Origin: Cryptosporangium minutisporangium
GTDB lineage: Bacteria > Actinomycetota > Actinomycetes > Mycobacteriales > Cryptosporangiaceae
DNA: 51,237 nucleotides
Reading direction: 5' to 3'
Assembly: GCF_039536245.1 (NCBI RefSeq)
Contig: NZ_BAAAYN010000028.1
Span: 1 to 51,237, forward strand
Both the position numbers and the translations under genes were made by a program. A model generated the notes under the pieces. It was given only the letters and a program-made list of their open reading frames with translations. It was not told the origin of the DNA and did no database searches. Within the stretch, counting starts at the first letter, position 1. Each line of letters starts with the position of its first letter. Positions 24,938 to 33,290 of this stretch are shown here, piece after piece.

Positions 24938-25875
24938 CTCTGGATGCCTCGACCGCGCTGGCGGGTCTGCTCGGCGCCGGCATCGGTCTGGGACTCGTGC
25001 TGTTCCTCCTCGGACTGATCGGTACCACCACGGAGCCGTCCGCGCGGGCCGCATGGAGACCGAACGCCGGCGGCGGCCGGCGTATGCCGGTGCGCGCCCA
25101 CGGGCGCCGGATCGCCCTGGCCTTCGCCGGTGGGCTGCTCGCGGTGCTGGTCACCCGCTGGCCGGTCGCGGGCCTGCTCGCCGCCGCCGCGGTCTGGTTC
25201 GCGCCCGCGGTCCTGGGACCCGACCGGGCCACCGCCGGGTCGGTCGCCCGCGCCGAGGCCATCGCCACCTGGGCCGAAATGCTGCGAGACACCCTGCAGG
25301 CCGCCGCCGGCCTCGAACAAGCACTCCTGGCCACCGCCCCGGCCGTCCCCGCGCCGATCCGCGCCGAGGTGGCGGCGCTCGCGGCGCGGATCCGCGGCGG
25401 GCAACACCTTCCGGCGGCCCTGCGCGCCGCCGCGGACGATTTCGACGACCCGACCGCCGATCTTGTGCTCGCCGCGCTGCTGCTGGCCGCCGAACATCAG
25501 GCCCGTCAACTCGGTCCGCTGCTCTCGGATCTGGGCGACGCCGCGCGGCAGCAGGCGACCGTGCAGCTACGGCAGGCCGCCGAACGCGCCCGCACCCGCA
25601 CCTCCGTGCGAGTCATCACCGCCACCACCCTCGCGATGGCCGCCGGGCTGGTGCTGCTCAACCGCAGCTACCTCCAGCCGTATGACACCACCGCCGGGCA
25701 GCTCGTCCTCGCCACCGTCGGCGCCCTCTTCGCGGCCGGGTTCTGGTGGCTGACCCGGCTCGCCCGCCCGCAGGCCCCCGCCCGCCACCTCGCGCTCAGC
25801 CCTCCGGGCGCAACCGGCGGGCAGACGCGCGGCCCGGCCGTCCCCGCGACCCCGCCCGGAGGTGAGCGACGGTGA
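24934..25875 (+). CDS. tadB: TadB-like inner-membrane platform protein
   Basis: 313 aa from the ATG overlapping the tadA stop. Hydrophobic segments at about 8-30, 60-90, 230-250 and 258-280 flank a cytoplasmic type II secretion F domain (MLRDTLQAAAGLEQALLATA ... LLLAAEHQARQLGPLLSDLG). With TadC it forms the membrane platform on which the ATPase acts. Length and topology agree with actinobacterial TadB proteins. The C-terminal 35 residues are Pro/Gly-rich. The stop overlaps the tadC GTG. Confidence 0.92.
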   Translation: MTLDASTALAGLLGAGIGLGLVLFLLGLIGTTTEPSARAAWRPNAGGGRRMPVRAHGRRIALAFAGGLLAVLVTRWPVAGLLAAAAVWFAPAVLGPDRATAGSVARAEAIATWAEMLRDTLQAAAGLEQALLATAPAVPAPIRAEVAALAARIRGGQHLPAALRAAADDFDDPTADLVLAALLLAAEHQARQLGPLLSDLGDAARQQATVQLRQAAERARTRTSVRVITATTLAMAAGLVLLNRSYLQPYDTTAGQLVLATVGALFAAGFWWLTRLARPQAPARHLALSPPGATGGQTRGPAVPATPPGGERR

Positions 25876-26780
25876 TCGTGCCCCTGCTGCTCGGCGCCGG
25901 CATCGGTCTGGGCCTGATGGTGATCGCCGCCGGAATCTGGCCACCCAAACCGTCGCTCGCCGACGAACTCGCCGCACTCCACGCGCCACCAACGTCCGCG
26001 CCCCTCGCGTCCTTCGCGGCGCCGGCAGAGACGGCCGGATGGGCGGCCCGGTTGGGACGACCGGCCGTGCCGCTCCTCGAAGCCGCCGGACTACCCCGCA
26101 CGAGTGTCCGCGCCGACCTCGCGGTCCTCGGCCGCCCACCCCAGCTGCACCTGGCCGAACAGGCCGCCACCGCCCTAGCCGGATTGTTCCTTCCTCCGCT
26201 GGTCGCCGCGCTGACCGCGCTGGCCAGCCTGCACTGGGGCTGGACCCTGCCGCTGTGGATCGCTCTCGCCCTGGCCGCCGGCGGGTTCCTCCTGCCCGAC
26301 CTGGCCATCCACACCGAAGCCGGCCGACGCCGCGCCGAGTTCCGCCACGCCCTGTCCTCCTACCTCGACCTGGTCGTCATCTCGCTGGCCGGCGGCGCCG
26401 GCGTGCAGGCCGCCCTGCACTCCAGTGCGCAGATCGGCACCGGCTGGGCCAACCACCGGATCCGCGACGCCCTCCAGGAGGCAGCGCTCACTCCGGGCCT
26501 CACACCCTGGCAAGCCTTGGGCCGTCTCGGCGCCGAACTCGGCATCACCGACCTGACCGAGCTCGCGGCCACCGTCTCCCTCGCCGGCACCGAAGGCGCC
26601 AAGATCCGCACCTCCCTGCGGGCCCGCGCCGCCTCCCTCCGCGGACACCTATTGGCCGACCTGGACGCCGCCGGCGCGTCGGCGACCGAACGCATGAGCA
26701 TCGGCGTCGTCGCCCTCTTCGCCGCGTTCCTCCTCTTCCTCGCCTACCCCGCGATCAGCCACGTCCTCACCGGGCTCTAG
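25872..26780 (+). CDS. tadC: TadC-like inner-membrane platform protein
   Basis: 302 aa from GTG 25872 (GTGA overlap). N-terminal membrane helix at 2-22 (LLLGAGIGLGLMVIAAGIW), paired helices around 95-140, a type II secretion F domain (YLDLVVISLAGGAGVQAALH ... LTDLTELAATVSLAGTEGAK), and a C-terminal helix ending FLLFLAYPAISHVLTGL. It shares its opening LLGAGIGLGL with tadB, indicating common origin. It is the partner of TadB. The small pilin gene follows after 14 bp with its own ribosome site. Confidence 0.92.
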   Translation: MIVPLLLGAGIGLGLMVIAAGIWPPKPSLADELAALHAPPTSAPLASFAAPAETAGWAARLGRPAVPLLEAAGLPRTSVRADLAVLGRPPQLHLAEQAATALAGLFLPPLVAALTALASLHWGWTLPLWIALALAAGGFLLPDLAIHTEAGRRRAEFRHALSSYLDLVVISLAGGAGVQAALHSSAQIGTGWANHRIRDALQEAALTPGLTPWQALGRLGAELGITDLTELAATVSLAGTEGAKIRTSLRARAASLRGHLLADLDAAGASATERMSIGVVALFAAFLLFLAYPAISHVLTGL

Positions 26781-26794
26781 AAAGGACAGCCGCC

Positions 26795-27019
26795 GTGCAC
26801 TCGATGTTCGCCAGGCTCGCCGACCACGTCGGCCGTGGCTCCCGGCGCCTCGCCGCGCCGCTGAGCGACCGACTACGTCGACGGGTACCGCGCGGCGAGG
26901 CCGGCTACAGCACCGAGACCGTTCTGGTCACCGCGCTGCTCGTGGCGCTGGCCATCGCGGTCCTCGGCATCATCGCCGCCAAGGTGCTGGCCAAAGCCAA
27001 CGCCATCAACCTCGGCTGA
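26795..27019 (+). CDS. Flp-type pilin candidate
   Basis: A 74-aa protein; AAAGGA lies 8 nt before the GTG, preferred over the ATG at 26804. A basic 33-residue leader precedes a prepilin-like site, GEAG followed by YSTETVLV, and a single 22-residue hydrophobic helix (VTALLVALAIAVLGIIAAKV). This is the size and layout of an Flp major pilin. Counting from the likely cleavage after AG, the glutamate falls at +4 rather than the usual +5, while the two TadE proteins downstream have +5. It has its own strong ribosome site, fitting the need for many copies. Confidence 0.8.
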   Translation: MHSMFARLADHVGRGSRRLAAPLSDRLRRRVPRGEAGYSTETVLVTALLVALAIAVLGIIAAKVLAKANAINLG

Positions 27020-27036
27020 ACCCGGGGTCCGAACCG

Positions 27037-27510
27037 ATGCCGAGCCCACTGCACACCGCCAGCCTCAGGCCACGCCCGGCGCCACCACGGCGCCTGCTGA
27101 TCCGCGCCCTACGCAGCGGTTCAGGCCGCGGTTCGGATCGGGGTGCGGTCTCCGCCGAGTTGGCGCTCGCCACGCCGCTGCTGCTTCTGCTGCTAATGCT
27201 GGTCGTGCAGGCGGCCCTGGCCTGGCACGCCGTTCACGTCGCCGACGCCACAGTGACCCGCGCCGCGGACGCCGCCCGCCTGTCAGGCGCCACGGACGCC
27301 GACGGCCAGGCCGCCGCTGCCACGCTCACCGAGCAGCTCGGCTCCGGGCTACTCACCGACGTGCAGGTCACGGTCAGCCGCTCCGGCGGGCAGGTCACCG
27401 TCGAACTGACCGCCCACACCCCCACCGTGGTGCCCGGCCTGACCTGGACCGTGCACCGGCACGCCACCGCCCCCATCGAACAACCCACCGAGCCCGGCGG
27501 CGCCCCATGA
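27037..27510 (+). CDS. TadE-like minor pilin 1
   Basis: A 157-aa protein. An Arg-rich leader of about 45 residues ends RG before AVSAELAL, a prepilin-type site with Glu at +5, followed by a hydrophobic helix (ATPLLLLLLMLVVQAALAWH). The C-terminal part is a Thr/Val-rich beta-type domain (VQVTVSRSGGQVTVELTAHT). TadE pseudopilins are processed by the Tad peptidase and help pilus assembly. Its stop overlaps the ATG of the next, related gene. Confidence 0.85.
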   Translation: MPSPLHTASLRPRPAPPRRLLIRALRSGSGRGSDRGAVSAELALATPLLLLLLMLVVQAALAWHAVHVADATVTRAADAARLSGATDADGQAAAATLTEQLGSGLLTDVQVTVSRSGGQVTVELTAHTPTVVPGLTWTVHRHATAPIEQPTEPGGAP

Positions 27511-27974
27511 CCCCGCCCCGGCTCGGCCCAGCACGGCGGCGCGTTGCACGCCCCTTCCGCCGCGGGCCTCGGCGGGAGGCGGGTTCGATCACCGTTGAAC
27601 TGACCCTGCTGACCCCGCTCGTGCTGCTCTTCGTGCTCCTGGTGGTCGCTGCCGGGCGACTCGCCGACGCCCAGGCCCGCATCGACCAGGCCACCTACAC
27701 CGCCGCCCGCGCCGCCTCCCTCAGCCGCGACCCAGCCACTGCGACCAACACCGCCCGGGAAAGCGCGACCGCCGCCCTCGACCAGCCCGCCGCCTGCGCA
27801 GCCCTCGACGTCACCGTCGACACCACCGCCTACACCCCCGGAGGCAGCGTCACCGTGCACACCACCTGCGTGGTGAACCTGGCCGACCTCACCGGACTCG
27901 GGCTCCCCGGCAGCCGAACGCTGAGCAGCAGCTCCACCTCGCCGCTCGACAGATTCCGGGCGGTCACCCCATGA
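27507..27974 (+). CDS. TadE-like minor pilin 2
   Basis: A 155-aa protein with the same build as its neighbour: a basic leader to residue 26, the site EAG before SITVELTL (Glu at +5), a hydrophobic helix, then a short domain with two cysteines (AACAALDVTVD and VHTTCVVNLADL) that could form a disulfide once outside. Both starts and stops overlap the neighbours by 4 bases. Paralogous TadE pairs are usual in actinobacterial Tad loci. Confidence 0.85.
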   Translation: MTPPRLGPARRRVARPFRRGPRREAGSITVELTLLTPLVLLFVLLVVAAGRLADAQARIDQATYTAARAASLSRDPATATNTARESATAALDQPAACAALDVTVDTTAYTPGGSVTVHTTCVVNLADLTGLGLPGSRTLSSSSTSPLDRFRAVTP

Positions 27975-28498
27975 CCGCGCACCGGCACCCCAACGACCTG
28001 CGTACCCGCAGCCAGCGCCGCCCCGGCCGGCTCGGTCACGGCCCGCGTCCCCGCAGTCTGCGTGCCCGCGGCCAACGCGCCGGCCGCGGCCGTCGCTGGG
28101 GTGAGGACGGGCAGGCCACCGCGTTCCTCGCCGTCCTGGTCCTCGCGCTCCTGCTGCTGGCCGGCCTCGTGCTCGACGGGGGCGTGGCGCTGGCGGCGCG
28201 GACCTGCGCGCTGGATGCCGCCCAGTCCGCGGCTCGCGCCGGCGCCCAGCAACTTGACCTGCCGCTCTACCGCGCCACCGGTCAGCTGCGTCTGGACCCC
28301 GCCCAGTCCCTCCGCGCCGCGCAAGACTTCCTCGCCGCAGCTGGGACGCCGGGGGAGGTCACCGCCACCACCGCAGCGGTCACCGTCACCACGCACACCG
28401 ACCGGCCCGCGCAGCTGCTGCAACTCGTCGGGGTGGACACGCTGCGGGCCGCCGGCACCGCGACCGCTACCCCCACCGCCCCCGGGAACCAGCCATGA
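27971..28498 (+). CDS. TadG-like minor pilin
   Basis: A 175-aa protein. An Arg-rich leader (about 50 residues) ends EDG before QATAFLAVLV, a prepilin-like site in which the +5 glutamate is replaced by Phe, as is common for TadG-like proteins. A hydrophobic helix (LVLALLLLAGLVLDGGVAL) and an Ala-rich helical domain (LDAAQSAARAGAQQ) follow. It is the last clear pilin-type gene of the operon. Its stop overlaps a possible small ORF. Confidence 0.8.
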   Translation: MTAHRHPNDLRTRSQRRPGRLGHGPRPRSLRARGQRAGRGRRWGEDGQATAFLAVLVLALLLLAGLVLDGGVALAARTCALDAAQSAARAGAQQLDLPLYRATGQLRLDPAQSLRAAQDFLAAAGTPGEVTATTAAVTVTTHTDRPAQLLQLVGVDTLRAAGTATATPTAPGNQP

Positions 28499-28695
28499 GC
28501 GCGCTCCGGCCCGGATCGTGGGCGCCACCGGCACCCGCACGCGCACCGGCTCTCGGCACCCCCGCCGGTCGCCGACGGCAACCGGTCCTGGCGCACCGGA
28601 GCCTGCTGGGGTCCTTGACACAACTGCCGCAGATAGGCGGCGCGTGCACCGCGGGTCAGGCCGCCGGCCGACCGCAACGGCGAAGGAGACCATGA
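28495..28695 (+). CDS. Doubtful 66-aa ORF between TadG-like gene and LysM-BTAD gene
   Basis: The only support is position: its ATG overlaps the TadG-like stop (ATGA) and its stop overlaps a possible next ATG at 28692 (ATGA again), the same junction used all along this operon. The peptide (MSALRPGSWAPPAPARAPAL ...) is Pro/Arg/Ala-rich, has no hydrophobic helix and resembles nothing I know. It could be a translational bridge rather than a functional protein. Confidence 0.35.
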   Translation: MSALRPGSWAPPAPARAPALGTPAGRRRQPVLAHRSLLGSLTQLPQIGGACTAGQAAGRPQRRRRP

Positions 28696-31655
28696 TGCGC
28701 ATCGTCGCGACCGTTCTCGGGCGCATCCTGCGGGCCCTCGGGGCGCTGCTTGTACTAGCGGGTTCGGTAGGCGGGGTGCCATGGCTGCTGATCGCCGCGG
28801 TCGGCTGGCCACTGCCGCGCCACGTCCCCACGCTCGGTGACGTGGCCGCGTGGCTAACCTCACCGATCGACGACGGCGGCATCTTCAAGGTCATCGCCTG
28901 CGTCGCCTGGGTGCTGTGGATCCTCTGGGTCAGTTCCCTGCTGCTGACGGCCTACGACCTGATCCGCTACGCCGGACAGTCCCGTCCTACACCCACCGGC
29001 ATCCACGCCCTAGCCGCAGCACTACTCACCGCCATCACCCTCAACCTGTCCGGTGCCGCGTCCTTCGCCCAGCCGCCGGTCCCACCGGCCACCGTCGCCG
29101 CCGCCACACCCCTGTTTCCGGGCACGGCCGCCACGCCGGTCCTCGCCCTGGACGACCAACGCAGCACTGAGGCCGGACAGCCGGGCGGCACCGGATCAGA
29201 CGGCGCCTACCCGCCGTGGCACACCGCAACCGACACCACGGAACGCGACAACCGGAACGCAGCGCTCGCCGGAACCGGCAGCACCACCACAGGAATACCG
29301 CGCTGTGTGGTCCAGGAGGACGACACCCTGTGGGATCTCGCCGACACCCACCTCGGCGACTCCGAACGGTGGGAAGAGCTCTACACCCTCAACCGCGGTC
29401 TCGTTCAAGACGACGGCCGCGCCCTGACCGACCCCGACCTCCTCATCCCCGGTTGGGTCCTCGTCCTACCCACCGGGCAACCCGCACCCGCGCCGACCAC
29501 GCCGCCGACCGCGCCCGACAAGCCAGATGGGGCAACCGGACAGCCACCACCAGGTCAGCCGACAGTCCCTGGTCCGTCGGCCACCACGCCACGTCCGACA
29601 CCGACCAAGCCTTCGGCCACGGCACCCAACCCATCGACCAGCGCATCGGCCACTCCCACTCCCGTGCCGCCGACTGCGCAAGACCCGGCAGAGAATCCCG
29701 CCACGACTTCTGGCGCCGAGCACGGCGTCGATCTGCCCGGTGGGTGGATCAGCGCCGGACTCGCGGCCGCGCTCGCCGCCGCCGGATCCCTGGCGTGGCT
29801 ACGCCGCCGCCGCGTCTACCGGCCTGAACCACTTCCCGGGCCGAACCCTCGTGCCGCCGACCTACGGCCGCTGCCGCCGGTGATCGGCACCGTGCGGGAA
29901 GCCGTACACGAACTCGACCCCGGCCTCCTCAAATCCCGCAGCCCCGGACCGACCGTCGCTGAACTCGCCGACGCCGACTCGCCCGACCTACCGCCGCCGG
30001 GGCCCGACGGACCGCAACTGGCCGGGCTCGACGAGCCACTCCACCCACGCGGACTGGGCCTCACCGGCGACGGCGCAGTCGCTGCCGCCCGGGCGCTGCT
30101 CACCGCAACCCTCTCGGCCGGCGGACCCCAGGATCCCGACGCCGCCGGCACCGTCCTGATCCCCGCCGCCACCCTCGCCGAGCTCCTCGGCGCAGCCGCC
30201 CTCGACCTCGGCCCGCTGCCCCGCCTCCGCGTTCGCCCCGGCCTGCCCGACGCACTCACCACCCTCGAAGACCTGATCATCGCCCGCCGGCGAGAACTCG
30301 ACGATCACGACGCCCCCGACTACGACACCCTCCACGCCGCCCACCCCTACCACCCCCCGCTGCCGCTGACGCTGCTCATCGCTGAAGTCCCCGCCCCGGC
30401 CCTGCACGCCCGCGTCACCGCCGCCCTGCAACTCGGCGGCCCCCTTCGTATCGCGGCGGTCTTCCTCGGAGATTGGCCCCCCGGCGACACCCGTCATGTC
30501 CACCCCGACGGCACCACCCGCCGTTCACCGACCGGCGACCGCAGTGGACCGCCGCCCCGGTTGTCAGTCCTCGACGTTCCCGCGGCTGCCGCCGCGCTTG
30601 AGGTCCTCCGCGAAGCCCACACCGGCGTTCCGCCTGCGACCGCCCCCTCCGCTCCCTCAGCCGCCATCGTTCCCGGTCCCGGGTCCGCACCTCGCCGACA
30701 CCCGCCCAAGGTCGAGGACTCCCCGGATCAGACCAGTCCTCTACCACCCGACCGCCCGGCCTCAAGCCGGGGCGGCCCCTACGACGACTCCCCGCCTGCA
30801 CCAGACGCAGACGGCGACCTCTCATCGGAGGCCACAGCCTCCGGTGGGCTCCGGGCACGCATCCAGGTTCTAGGTCACGCCCCGGTGATCCTCCCGATAG
30901 ACGGGCCAGCGGTCACCGGTGCCCGCTCCCAAGCCGTCCAGTTGCTGGCCCTGCTCGCCGCGCACCGCGACGGCATGGACCTGTCCGACATCATGGAGGT
31001 CTTCTACCCCACCGCTACCGTGCGGCGAGCCTCCCAGCGGCTGTCCACCACCGTCGGCAACCTACGAAACCGCATCCGCACCGCCGCCGGCGACCCGAAC
31101 AATAAAGAGAAGCTCGAACCAGTGCTCAACACCGGAAGCCACTACCAACTCAACCCCGACCTACTGTTCATCGACTGGTGGCACTTCCAAGACGCCCTCG
31201 CCCAAGCCGCCACCGCCGACGGCGACCAGCGCCTGGCCGCGCTCCGGCGCGCCGTCGAACTCTGGACCGGACCACTTCTGGACGGCTGCAACTACCGCTG
31301 GGTCGAATCACACCGCGAGTACTCCCGCCGGCAAGGCATCACCGCCCACACCCAGCTCGCCGCCCTGCTCGGCGATACTGATCCCGACCAGGCCGCCAGC
31401 ATCCTCGACGACGCCTGCAGGATCGACCCGCTCAACGAAGACGTCGCCCGGCTCGCGATGCGCGCGCACGCCCGAACGGGCAACACCGCCGTAGTGCGCA
31501 CCCGGCTCGAAACACTCGCCGCCGCCCTCGCCGACATCGACGAAGAACCCGACGAAGCCACCATCGAACTCGCGGGCCAGATCATGCAGCGATCCGCCGC
31601 GCCGCGCCGCTCCAGCCCTCGACCGACGCACACCCTGCACACCGACCGCCGGTGA
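28695..31655 (+). CDS. Membrane-anchored LysM protein with C-terminal SARP/BTAD regulator domain
   Basis: 986 aa from ATG 28695 (AAGGAGA 5 nt upstream; ATG 28692 also fits). Membrane helices are at about 14-38, 64-86 and 103-124, then a LysM-type domain (about 200-258; CVVQEDDTLWDLADTHLGDS ... LIPGWVLVLP), a Pro/Thr-rich linker to 340 and a fourth helix at about 350-371 before RRRR. The C-terminal region (about 723-975) reads as a winged helix (SQAVQLLALLAAHRDGMDLS ... ASQRLSTTVGNLRNRIR) followed by BTAD-type helical repeats (LAALRRAVELWTGPLLDGC ... ILDDACRIDPLNEDVARLAM). With a cytoplasmic N-terminus the four helices put LysM outside and the DNA-binding part inside. That suggests a one-piece sensor-regulator that could link cell wall state to pilus expression; the topology and role are inferred. 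Confidence 0.85.
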   Translation: MRIVATVLGRILRALGALLVLAGSVGGVPWLLIAAVGWPLPRHVPTLGDVAAWLTSPIDDGGIFKVIACVAWVLWILWVSSLLLTAYDLIRYAGQSRPTPTGIHALAAALLTAITLNLSGAASFAQPPVPPATVAAATPLFPGTAATPVLALDDQRSTEAGQPGGTGSDGAYPPWHTATDTTERDNRNAALAGTGSTTTGIPRCVVQEDDTLWDLADTHLGDSERWEELYTLNRGLVQDDGRALTDPDLLIPGWVLVLPTGQPAPAPTTPPTAPDKPDGATGQPPPGQPTVPGPSATTPRPTPTKPSATAPNPSTSASATPTPVPPTAQDPAENPATTSGAEHGVDLPGGWISAGLAAALAAAGSLAWLRRRRVYRPEPLPGPNPRAADLRPLPPVIGTVREAVHELDPGLLKSRSPGPTVAELADADSPDLPPPGPDGPQLAGLDEPLHPRGLGLTGDGAVAAARALLTATLSAGGPQDPDAAGTVLIPAATLAELLGAAALDLGPLPRLRVRPGLPDALTTLEDLIIARRRELDDHDAPDYDTLHAAHPYHPPLPLTLLIAEVPAPALHARVTAALQLGGPLRIAAVFLGDWPPGDTRHVHPDGTTRRSPTGDRSGPPPRLSVLDVPAAAAALEVLREAHTGVPPATAPSAPSAAIVPGPGSAPRRHPPKVEDSPDQTSPLPPDRPASSRGGPYDDSPPAPDADGDLSSEATASGGLRARIQVLGHAPVILPIDGPAVTGARSQAVQLLALLAAHRDGMDLSDIMEVFYPTATVRRASQRLSTTVGNLRNRIRTAAGDPNNKEKLEPVLNTGSHYQLNPDLLFIDWWHFQDALAQAATADGDQRLAALRRAVELWTGPLLDGCNYRWVESHREYSRRQGITAHTQLAALLGDTDPDQAASILDDACRIDPLNEDVARLAMRAHARTGNTAVVRTRLETLAAALADIDEEPDEATIELAGQIMQRSAAPRRSSPRPTHTLHTDRR

Positions 31656-31663
31656 CCTCGGCG

Positions 31664-31915
31664 TCAGGAGCTGTCCATCGGTCTCGGCGCTGGTGCCGGA
31701 CGGTGGTTCGCGCCGACCGGGGCCATCCGGTCGCCTTTCTCATAGCCGAGGTGCTCGGTCATCTCGGCGTCCAGCGCGGCCTGCAGCGCAGTCTTGGCGA
31801 TCTGTGGCAGCGACCCGTCCGGCCCGACCAGAGACAACCCTTCGGCGCGGGCCTCTAGTTGGCGGGTTAGTGGCGACGTCGCCCTGTTGGCTGTGATCCG
31901 GTCGGCCCGGCTGTC
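31664..31915 (-). pseudogene. IS256-family transposase fragment (N-terminal part)
   Basis: On the minus strand one frame reads ...RQLEARAEGLSLVGPDGSLP, QIAKTALQAALDAEMTEHLG, YEKGD, which is the well-known start region of IS256/mutator transposases (EGxxLxGPDGxLxxLTxxxLExALxxEMxxHLGYEKHD). After YEKGD the match stops, the frame runs into unrelated residues and ends at a TGA at 31666-31664. A stop lies just upstream at about 31916. The DDE catalytic part is absent, so this is a remnant. Confidence 0.75.
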
Positions 31916-32016
31916 GCGCCGGCTGTTCTAAGGCGGCACAGGTGGCTCGGTGCTCGCCGTGGTCGTTGGCGGAGCTGGTGGATCCGGCGGCGGTGAGCAC
32001 CCCGGCCGCTTCCCTC

Positions 32017-32247
32017 TCAGCGCGAGCCCAGGCGCCGGCGCAGAAATCGGCCGAAAGGGGTGAACCGCAGTTGGCGCAGAGCCGGGACCGGTTCGACCCT
32101 GCCAGCGGCCCAGAGGGCACAGCCGACGCAGATGAACACCCCGGGTGTGCTGCCCAGCTCCGTGACCTCGCGCAGCGGCAGGTCACGGCCACAGCAGCCG
32201 CACCGACGGCGATCGGATTCGCGGATTGTTTCGGCGGCGGCGGTCAT
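32017..32247 (-). CDS. Small two-CxxC zinc-ribbon-like protein
   Basis: 76 aa from the ATG at 32247, which overlaps the stop of the thioredoxin-like gene (ATGA). CGCCGRDLPLREV and, 26 residues later, CVGCALW form two CxxC pairs, a likely zinc ribbon. The C-terminus is basic (LRQLRFTPFGRFLRRRLGSR). The function is unknown; the coupling suggests joint action with the thioredoxin-like protein, perhaps in metal or redox handling. The 100 bp behind it, and 31656-31663, show no gene. Confidence 0.7.
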   Translation of the reverse strand: MTAAAETIRESDRRRCGCCGRDLPLREVTELGSTPGVFICVGCALWAAGRVEPVPALRQLRFTPFGRFLRRRLGSR

Positions 32248-32573
32248 GAGGGGATCCTTTCCCGCAGCGCGGCGGCGATGTCGGCCTGGTCGGGCGCCCC
32301 GGCCAGGCCGGTCGCGGTCGGGTAGAGCCGGCATGTCAGCCCGTCGGGCATCGGCCCGCTGGGGAACCGATCGTGTCCGTCGATCAGCAGCGTCGGCAAG
32401 CCCCGGAACCCGGCCGCCGCAGCCGCGGCGCCACTGGCCATCGGTACGTAAGCGACCGCGATGTCGGATCGCCCGTGTTCGTCGAGCGCAGCCCGCAGCC
32501 GGCGGCCCGCCGCCCGCCACGAGGGGCAGCCTGCGAAGTGGACGACCGAGACCTGCATCGGCCCATCGTCCAC
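32244..32573 (-). CDS. Thioredoxin-fold protein with single-Cys CPSW motif
   Basis: 109 aa from ATG 32573; MQVSV at 32558 is an alternative start. VSVVHFAGCPSWRAAGRRLR followed later by FRGLPTLLIDGHDRF (cis-Pro region, LPT) indicates a thioredoxin-like fold of the small DUF-type family often seen next to mercury or other heavy-metal genes. The active-site position reads CPSW: only one cysteine, so a dithiol-disulfide cycle within one subunit is unlikely, and metal or thiol binding is possible. Its neighbours are metal-type genes, one of them ruined. Confidence 0.75.
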   Translation of the reverse strand: MDDGPMQVSVVHFAGCPSWRAAGRRLRAALDEHGRSDIAVAYVPMASGAAAAAAGFRGLPTLLIDGHDRFPSGPMPDGLTCRLYPTATGLAGAPDQADIAAALRERIPS

Positions 32574-32639
32574 CCAATCCCGGCGAAGGACACCAGCAGA
32601 TGCCCGACGGAGCTCAGGCTCAGAACGGGCTTCCCTCGC

Positions 32640-33290
32640 AAGTCGTCAGCAGGCGCGCACGACGGTCGGTCCTCATCATCGTCGTCGTTGCCTTCGACGA
32701 GTTCGCCTTTCCAGGCTTCACGGCCTTAATGGATGGCGAATACGGCGATGGCGAAACCGGCGACCGGATCGAGCCAGGCAGCGCCGGTGAGTGCAAACAG
32801 ACCGAGCCCGGCGAGGGTGGAGATGCGCAGCAGCACGCAGATCCGGGTTTCGGCGGCGTCGGCCATGATCAGCGGGCCCCCGCCGAACTGCAGCGCGACC
32901 CCGCCCTTTGGCCGTAGCCAGCAACGGTATGGCCACCACCGAGGCGGTCAAGAGCACCAGGCCGACGATCCACGTGTCGGGTGCTTTCCCACCGACGAGG
33001 CTGCGGATGCCTCGATCACGACGTAGGCGGCGAGCACGTAGAAGGCGACCGCGACGACTACGAGGGTGCGGCGTTCCTTGGCTCCGTCGTGCTTCGCCGT
33101 GGCGCAGCCGGGCGGCCAGACACAGGCCGACGAGGATCGCGGCGGCCGATTCGATACCGGAGTCAAGGCCGAATCCACAATGGAGACGAGGCCAGGCGGT
33201 GATCGCGATCCGCCTTCGACGACGTTGTAAGCGACGGTGATCTGCGCTAGACGCAACCCGCGGCGGGTGAGTCGGTCCGTGTCGGCCGGG
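32640..33290 (-). pseudogene. Broken cation transporter gene (CDF-like)
   Basis: Pieces of one protein appear in order in different minus-strand frames: LTRRGLRLAQITVAYNVVEG, then FGLDSGIESAAAILVGLCLA, then DGAKERRTLVVVAVAFYVLA, then GIRSLVGGKAPDTWIVGLVL, then GGGPLIMADAAETRICVLL and AAWLDPVAGFAIAVFAIH. The last is followed by an in-frame TAA (32728-32726) and GREAWKGELVEG. At least four frameshifts and one nonsense codon are needed, so the gene is dead. The intact family is a six-helix cation transporter with Asp-rich metal sites. Confidence 0.8.

Noticed and set aside
31652-31858. 68-aa plus-strand ORF overlapping the stop of the LysM-BTAD gene
   Set aside because: Lies antisense to the clearly recognisable IS256 transposase fragment.
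31740-32192. 150-aa minus-strand ORF
   Set aside because: Different frame from both the IS256 remnant and the zinc-ribbon gene, which have family signatures.
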